Of a stretch of 14,711 bases of DNA, positions 8,681 to 14,711 are shown one piece after another. Under the pieces are notes generated by a model, which saw only the letters and a list, made by a program, of their open reading frames with translations, was not told the origin of the DNA and made no database searches. The position numbers and the translations under genes were made by a program. Numbering within the stretch: the stretch's first letter is position 1; the number at the start of each line of letters is the position of its first letter. This stretch comes from Pezicula radicicola (Eukaryota > Ascomycota > Leotiomycetes > Helotiales > Dermateaceae), in the NCBI GenBank assembly GCA_003008705.1, contig PDUO01000043.1, positions 259,809 to 274,519 on the forward strand, read 5' to 3'.

Positions 8681-9364
8681 ATAAAAGCTTTTTATTATAT
8701 TACTATCTTACTCTTTATATCTACGACTCTAGTAGCTATAATACTATATACTACTTATAATACTATAATAAACTCTCCTTTAACTACTCTAGTTATATTA
8801 ATAATAATAAGTATATCGATAGCTATAATTAATATAGGTCCTAAGATAATAATTATAATTATAAATTTATATAGAGTATAACTATCTCTTTCCTTTTATT
8901 TAAATCAAGGCTTCCTATCCCTATTAGATAACCTAAAACCTATGATACTATCTAATTCTTCTACTACTAAGTACCTTTACCTAACTAGATAGGCTAGAAA
9001 CGTTGTAGTTAGGCTAAATCTTAACTCTAATAGTAGTAAGATTAAAGGAAGTTTTATAGATCCCCCGGATATTAATATTAGCTACGTAGATAGCTATTCT
9101 ATATCTATAACCTACTCTTCTCAGGGAGTAGTAATTACTAGCTATAATATTAAGTTATTTAAGTATATTATATACAAAGACTAAATTACTAGCCCTATAT
9201 ACTTAAACTTTATAGTTAGTCTCCTTGATAGACTACCTTTACTATTTTTTATACCTTATATAAGAGCTACTTATATATTCTCTAATAATAATAAGGTTAA
9301 TATAAGTAACCTTAGAAGTAATTTAGTCTTATACTATATTAGTACCTTATATAAGGTACTATTA
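8681..9364 (+). pseudogene. RIP-killed relic of a secreted, probably Cys-rich protein (copy 2)
   Basis: This is the better preserved copy of the gene at 534-1217. Starting from ATA at 8681-8683 (probably a former ATG), codons 2-19 read KAFYYITILLFISTTLVA, a convincing signal peptide. A Thr/Ile/Asn-rich stretch follows (about 20-66), then a domain at about 105-228 with segments such as GSFIDPPDINIS and SSQGVVITSYNI. Only three in-frame stops fall within 228 codons: codon 67 (8879-8881), 104 (8990-8992) and 168 (9182-9184). Tandem TAA TAA is at 9365-9370. Open runs of 66, 63 and 60 codons are far beyond chance in such AT-rich DNA. Shared Tyr codons at 135, 145, 155, 165, 174, 193, 218, 219 and 224 are candidates for former Cys. 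Signal peptide, linker and a Cys-rich end resemble small secreted proteins of host-associated fungi. The family and function are not identified. Confidence 0.8.
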
Positions 9365-9674
9365 TAATAACTACTAAATAATAATATTATCTATATAAGA
9401 TATCTATTACTAATATTAAGATATATAAGAATAGACTAAGTAGTATAGCTTTTCCTCTATAGATAAAGATTATCTAGAAAGTAACTTAATTAAGTAGATA
9501 GATAACTAGTATATACTAGCTTAATAAACTCTTATTATAGATTCTATAGTACTATAAGTATAATTATATTTTATATAGTTTTAACTTTCAATATTATATA
9601 CTATATTGAAAATTAGAAAGCTATATTCTCTATATAGTAGTAACTCTATAATCTATAATAGAAATCCTAATCTA

Positions 9675-9920
9675 ACGTCCCTCTCTATATAGTAAGACTC
9701 CTTATATACTAAGATAGACTAATAAAATTAGATGAATTTCAAGATTAATAGATTACTATATTAAGAGGAATAGTATAATAAATATATTACTAAATCTAAA
9801 TATAAATACTTTTTACTATAGTTAGTTTAAAAGTAATATTATAAAGAAAAATTTAGAATCCTTATAATTTTATTAGTTTATCTTAGTATATAGGGAGTCT
9901 TACTATATAGGGAGGGATAT
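9675..9920. mobile_element. 246-bp MITE with 56-bp terminal inverted repeats, TA target duplication
   Basis: The left arm 9675-9730 begins ACGTCCCTCTCTATATAG. The right arm 9865-9920, read as reverse complement, begins ATATCCCTCCCTATATAG and stays nearly identical for about 56 bp. The difference at the very end (ACGT against ATAT) is what C-to-T and G-to-A decay would give. TA flanks both ends (9673-9674 and 9921-9922), the target duplication typical of Tc1/mariner and related pogo-type transposons. The 134-bp interior has no coding capacity, so this is a non-autonomous element that needed a transposase from elsewhere. It lies between the relic genes ending at 9364 and starting at about 10116. 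It carries the same RIP decay as its surroundings, so it inserted before RIP ended or was itself a RIP target. Confidence 0.85.
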
Positions 9921-10115
9921 TATACTAATAAAATTACTAAATAAGAAAAAGTATTATTGAGTTAGAGTAGTTAGAATATATTGAATATAGTTAATATTTA
10001 TATAGAAGACTATTAAATAAGTAAGTAAAGTATAGAGATAATATTATATTAACTATTATTATTCTTTAATTATTTCTTTATAAGGACTTAACTTATAATC
10101 TAAAAAATATTATAG

Positions 10116-11787
10116 TTTAGCTATACTATTAATCATCTTATTGAGAGTGTTAAAAGCTACTATAGCTACTACCCCCTGTTTTATTATAACTATTTACCTC
10201 TCCTTAGAATTCGGGGTTATATAATAGAGCTTCTACTAGGTTTAAATATATCTTCAAGGTTTAAAAACATAGAGTATAAGGAAACCTACCTACCGGATTT
10301 ATCTAGACAAAGGTAGGAGAAATATAAAATACTAAGTATTGTAATAACCGAGGAAGGATTTATACTTGTATATTTATAGCCTTATAAGTCTATTAATATA
10401 TATCTACCGGCCTAATAAGTAACCGAGTAAGTATCAAGAAGTTTAATCTAATTAGCTTGGGTTAATATATTAACTATTCAGATTCTAACTTATATAGATA
10501 TACTCAATCGAAAAGTAGGGCTTAAGTATAGAACTCCTGAGCTAATGAAAGCTTAGTACAAGGTAATATTATTAGCTCTTTGAAAAGTAGGTACTAGTAT
10601 AAAAATAAGCAACTATCTATAAATAAGGGTAGATACTCTTTAAGCTTGAAACTATTCTAATAGACTAGCTCAACTATAAACACCTATATTATTATCTTAC
10701 TTATCTATTAAGGGGTAAAAATATCTAATTGTCTAGAATATATACTTAGTTAGAAGTTTAAACTTCCAACGTTGTTATTATTATTAATAATTCTACTTAA
10801 TCTATTTTAGAATATAGAGATTAGAATCTAACTTTTGAGAAAATTAGAGGAAATTATATCTAGAGAAGATATAACTATTATTTCTATTAGTAAACTCTTC
10901 AACGAGTTTATTAAACTATACCTAAAGGAGGAGTTATAGTAAAATTAGTATTTAATGGTTGTTTTATTCAACTTTATAGGATACTATATAAGGGATTAAA
11001 AGTTACTAAGAATTTATATAAACTAGTTTCCTTGATAATACTTCCTTAGGAGTATTCTAGATTTTGATTCTCTCCTCTAGTTACCTAATGTTCTTATTTT
11101 TAACACTACTCTTTTAGAGCTATATAGATAATCTATAGAGATAAATATAACTAAAGTACTTAAACAACTTTTATACTATACCCAATATATATTAGAGTCT
11201 AAAAGCTTCGTATAGCTACTTCAAGATCTTATTAAAGAGATAGATTTCTCTCGTAAAGAACCTAGAGGGATATATAATAGAGCTATAAAGCTTTTACTAT
11301 AGCTACTAAATTCAATTCCACGATTACTAGAGGGGGCTATGAAGTCTATATACTCTGAAAAATATATAATAGTATTGATTAATTATAGTATCGATATCTT
11401 ATCTATACTAAAAGCCGTAGTTGATAAGTCTAATATAGTAATAAAAGAAACTACTCGGGATATATTGAATATACTTAGGAGCTTTAGTATTATTAGTATA
11501 GTTAGTAACTACTAATTTATATCTAATCTTTATACCTATCTATCTACTTAGGGTCTACTTTATTAGAAGGAGAACTAATAATTTCAGGGTAGAACTAAAA
11601 CTATATAATTTCCGTTAGTATATATTAGTTATAAATATCCGGCCAATCCTATCTACTATATAGATAGAGCCTTATTAGAATTCGATAATATACCTTGATT
11701 TTCCTTGATATATAAAGAATAGACTAATCTATCCTTATATTAGTAATATATATAGTTAATATAATTCTTGTATATTATATTTTAGGT
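10116..11787 (+). pseudogene. Large RIP-degraded relic gene, product unknown
   Basis: Two long parts are coherent. Part one, 10116-10313, is open for 66 codons and includes YYPLFYYNYLPLLRIRGYI and EYKETYLPDLSRQ. Part two keeps another phase from about 10727 to 11787 with no frameshift. Its best run, 70 codons at 11303-11512, includes PRLLEGAMKSIYSEKYIIV and AVVDKSNIVIKETTRDIL, and after further stops FPLVYISYKYPANPIYYID follows. The phase changes somewhere in 10314-10727, where neither frame is clearly better. One phase-compatible intron is 10715-10824 (GT to AG, 110 nt); an indel would explain it equally well. Most stops are TAA or TAG. The start is unclear, as decayed coding-like sequence may reach back towards the MITE at 9920. 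The product would exceed 500 residues and look helical and soluble. I recognise no transposase, reverse transcriptase or other known motif. Confidence 0.5.
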
Positions 11788-12023
11788 ATAACTTATTGAT
11801 TAATTAATTTATTCAATTTTACACTAGTTCTAGTAGTCTTAAGGCTACTATATAGACTTATATAGGGCTGGATCTTCTACTTTACTTAGGCTTTAATTTA
11901 ACCTTAGAGTCTATATATACTAATATATATTTATTTATTCTATATCGTTGTATAAGTAGTTACTTTTTCTAGTCTATAAATTTAGTAGTCTCTCTCTAGT
12001 CTATTTATAGATTATTATTATAA

Positions 12024-12048
12024 CCAAGGGCCGGAGGCCGGATCCAGG
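12024..12048. other. GC-rich patch that escaped RIP
   Basis: In otherwise saturated sequence this 25-bp patch keeps two CCGG words as a 7-bp tandem repeat (GGCCGGA at 12029-12035 and 12036-12042), then GATCCAGG. Just after it, AGGATTATA (12046-12054) is matched by its perfect reverse complement at 12079-12087. It may be a surviving element end or a foreign insertion. I could not pair it with another copy in the window. Confidence 0.35.
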
Positions 12049-12950
12049 ATTATATAACCTACTATATTTAGCTTTAGTTATAATCCTATACTTTAGAAGA
12101 ATTTAAGACTCTTATACCTTACTTTCTAGACCTATATCCTAATAATTATCTTGTCTTCTTCTAGTCTTTTAAATTACTCTAAGAGTATTATTATAATATA
12201 CTAGAAGTTATTATATTTTTATATTTTTAGTAGGTTACTTAACTAGATAGATTACTCAACTAGGAAATATATTAGTTTAATATTAGATTACCCTCTTTAA
12301 ATAGGTATAGTTAATAGCCTTAGTTATCTCTTAGTACTAGACTATATATTACTAGAGAGAAGGGGTAGAATAGTTTATCTTAACTAAGTAGTTATAGATT
12401 ATTCTATTTATTATATACTTAAAATATAAACTAATATATATAAACCCTTTATATCTAATAAATTAAATATATTTACTAATTATACTAAGAATCTTATATT
12501 TAACCTTAAGTTAACTTATATTACCTTCTAGCTTAAGGGGATACTTAAGGATAATAAATTATTAATATCTTTAATAAAGATACTAGTTCCTAATATAAGA
12601 ATATACTTTACTTCTAGTAGATAGTAATAGTAGTATTTAACTATCTTATAATCTAATATAATAAGAGAAGGTAGATTTACTAAGACTAATAGTACTTAAC
12701 CTACTAGTATACTCTAAATAGATTAGTTATTACTTCTATCTCTTAGCTAAGGTATAAAATAAATAGAAAATAGTTAAGGAGTAAGGTAGAAAGTAAAGAT
12801 AGAAAGATACTAGTTTTAAATAAATACTATAATAGTAGAGAGAATATTTATAATTAGATAATTCTAAAAATTATATATCTATTTATTTTATACCTTAATA
12901 CTTACTTAAGTAAGAGTTATTTTACCTTAGACTTTAACTATTACTTAATA

Positions 12951-13100
12951 AAGCTATATATAAAAGACTATATATATAAGATAATCTATTAGAATAGTTT
13001 AGAAGTAGTATCTATATAGATAACTTACTATTTAATCTCTAGAAAAGACTTATCTATAATATAAACTTTATAAATAACTAGGAAATAATTATATATTTTA
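12951..13100 (+). repeat. Dispersed repeat, copy B
   Basis: This is the partner of 1996-2140 in the same orientation, about 11 kb away, with the same TATCTATATAGATAA core and the same closing words. A few small gaps separate the copies. It shows that the left and right AT blocks share more than the secreted-protein gene. Confidence 0.5.
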
Positions 13101-14711
13101 ATACTATTAAGATAGTACTAATAAAGTAGAATTAAACTAGATCCTATCCTTAATAAAGCTAGAATTATAACCTTAGCTAAAACGGAGCTAGAGATAGATT
13201 CTTACCTTAGTTAAAGGAGTAAGGAGTTACTTCTAGCTCTAAAGTAAACTAACCCAAGGAAAGATAAACTAGCTAATTTTAGATTAGGTTAGAAAGTTAA
13301 ATCTAGATCTAGGATTATCTAAAAGTTATCTAATTATAGCTAGATAGAGAAACTAGGTCTTTAAAACTAGAAGTTTATTTTTAAAGAAGTTATTAAAATA
13401 ATATAACCTTAGAGATAGTCTTATAAGGTAATTAGTATATAACTTTATTAATTTTAATAATAGAATATTTTCCTATTAAATAATTCTTAATTAAAAGATA
13501 GCTCGGATTTTAGTTTAACTAATAGTATAGAGAACTTACTTATTCTATTATTATATTTAATTATACTACTTTAAAACTACTCTATTACTAATTTCTACTC
13601 TTTTATATACTACTCTAGCTTTTAATTATTTTTCTAAGATTCTTTAATTATAATCTATAAGTAATTTACTTTCTCTTTAGTTTAGTACCTTATCTCTAAT
13701 TCTATAACTACTTAATTCCTTTATTTATTTAGCTTATAAATAAGCTTTACTTTACTTTCTTATAACTTATTAATCTTTATAGTAAAGCTTAATCTAGTTT
13801 TTAGAGAATATAAATACTATATTTTAAATTAGTTTAAATATCTAGCTAGTATTAATATAAATAGAATATATTTTATTTTAAATACTCTCTAATTATAATT
13901 TATATATTAAATCCTTTTTAATTACTATAAATAATATACTAACCTTCTTATATAATTCTATAAGACTTCTATTTAAGTAATTACTTATATTCTTTAAGAA
14001 GAGATACTCTTTCTCTTTTACTCTCTCTTAAATATATAGATTATTAAGGTTTAGTTTAAGTTATACTTAGGATAGCTCTACTAGAATTCCTAGTTTATTT
14101 TCTTAAACTTTATTAGTTAGATAAGATAAAAAATAGTCTATATATCTTATAGATATAGATTAATAATTTCTCTTAGTATTTCTTATTCTACTCTATATAT
14201 TTTAAGTTATCTAACTAAGTAATAGTTATTTAATATTACTTTATTAAATCTTAATAGCTTTTATTCTAATTTTTTTCTATTAGCCTATAGTAAGTAAGCT
14301 TCTAGGAGATAAATTTCTAAAGATAGTTCTAGATAGAGTTATAATATATTTAATCTAGTAATTTAGAGATTTTAAAATATATAAAATATTAATATCTATA
14401 TACTAGATTAGAAAGATATTAGTTATAGATAGTAATTCTTTTAAAGGTCTTAATCTATAAATTACTATTTTTAGTACCTCTCTATATATATTATAAAGTA
14501 AAAGAGATAGTTTAAAAGATAATAATAGATCTAATATAATAGGCTTATTTAATAGTAAGCTAGTAGAATAACTAAAGAGAGGTATATTTCTAAAAGGTAT
14601 CTTTTAGTAATTAATATACTTATATACTAAGAAGTATCTAAGGATATAATATTAGGAATATTTTTAACTAGTTAATTATTTTTTTTAAATAAATAATACT
14701 ATAAATTAAAT

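Larger units (their letters stand above)
6640..14711. repeat. RIP-affected AT-rich block (right), unevenly mutated
   Basis: The same RIP signature as on the left is present, but its strength varies. From about 7660 to 9400 scattered CG, CA and TG survive. From about 9960 to 11820 many survive (CAA, TTG and CGA codons are common). From about 11820 to 14711 the sequence is close to saturation. The first two parts still show relic reading frames. In 11820-14711, apart from a dispersed repeat (12951-13100) and a GC-rich patch (12024-12048), I see no supportable gene, RNA or complete element. The stretches 6660-7000 and 9400-9670 also hold nothing I can identify. Confidence 0.8.

Noticed and set aside
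13125..13403. Plus-strand frame that reads as a Lys/Arg/Ser-rich protein with TAA and TAG stops
   Set aside because: It has seven stops in 93 codons, about what chance would give in this AT-rich DNA, so it is not distinguishable from noise.
6640..14711. CRISPR arrays, bacterial operons, tRNA or rRNA genes
   Set aside because: No regularly spaced repeats, no ribosome-binding-site-led operons and no cloverleaf or rRNA-like segments were seen; composition and gene structure are fungal.

Overview
The window looks like nuclear DNA of a filamentous ascomycete (Pezizomycotina); I cannot name the species. Most of it is AT-rich DNA that has almost lost CpA and TpG. The first CA in positions 1-908 is at 908-909, and I saw no TG or CG before it. 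TpA, TAG and CTA are in large excess. This is the footprint of repeat-induced point mutation (RIP, C to T in CpA), the fungal defence against duplicated DNA. No gene in the window is both intact and recognisable.

Layout. (1) 1-3808 is a RIP-saturated block. It holds one relic gene (534-1217) and half of a dispersed repeat (1996-2140). (2) 3809 to about 6290 is an island of near-normal composition. It holds short tandem repeats (4085-4163), two small unrecognised reading frames that converge near 4790, a degraded stretch without a gene, and a SnoaL-like (NTF2-fold) pseudogene on the minus strand (5793-6254). That pseudogene has four in-frame stops, each explained by one CpA-to-TpA change. (3) About 6290-14711 is a second AT-rich block, mutated less evenly. 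Reading frame by frame shows three relic genes: minus 7213-8193, plus 8681-9364 and plus about 10116-11787. A 246-bp MITE with 56-bp terminal inverted repeats and a TA target duplication lies between the last two. From about 11820 on the sequence is again close to saturation and I can decode little.

The most notable result is that the relics at 534-1217 and 8681-9364 are two copies of one gene. They run 228 codons without a net indel, share stop columns at codons 67, 104, 168 and 229-230, and both begin with a signal-peptide-like segment. Their shared tyrosine columns look like former cysteines (TGY to TAY), so the ancestor was probably a secreted cysteine-rich protein. The duplication may itself have triggered RIP here. 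The right block therefore looks less like plain transposon debris and more like a gene-bearing accessory segment silenced by RIP. All reading-frame work was done by eye; no similarity search was possible.
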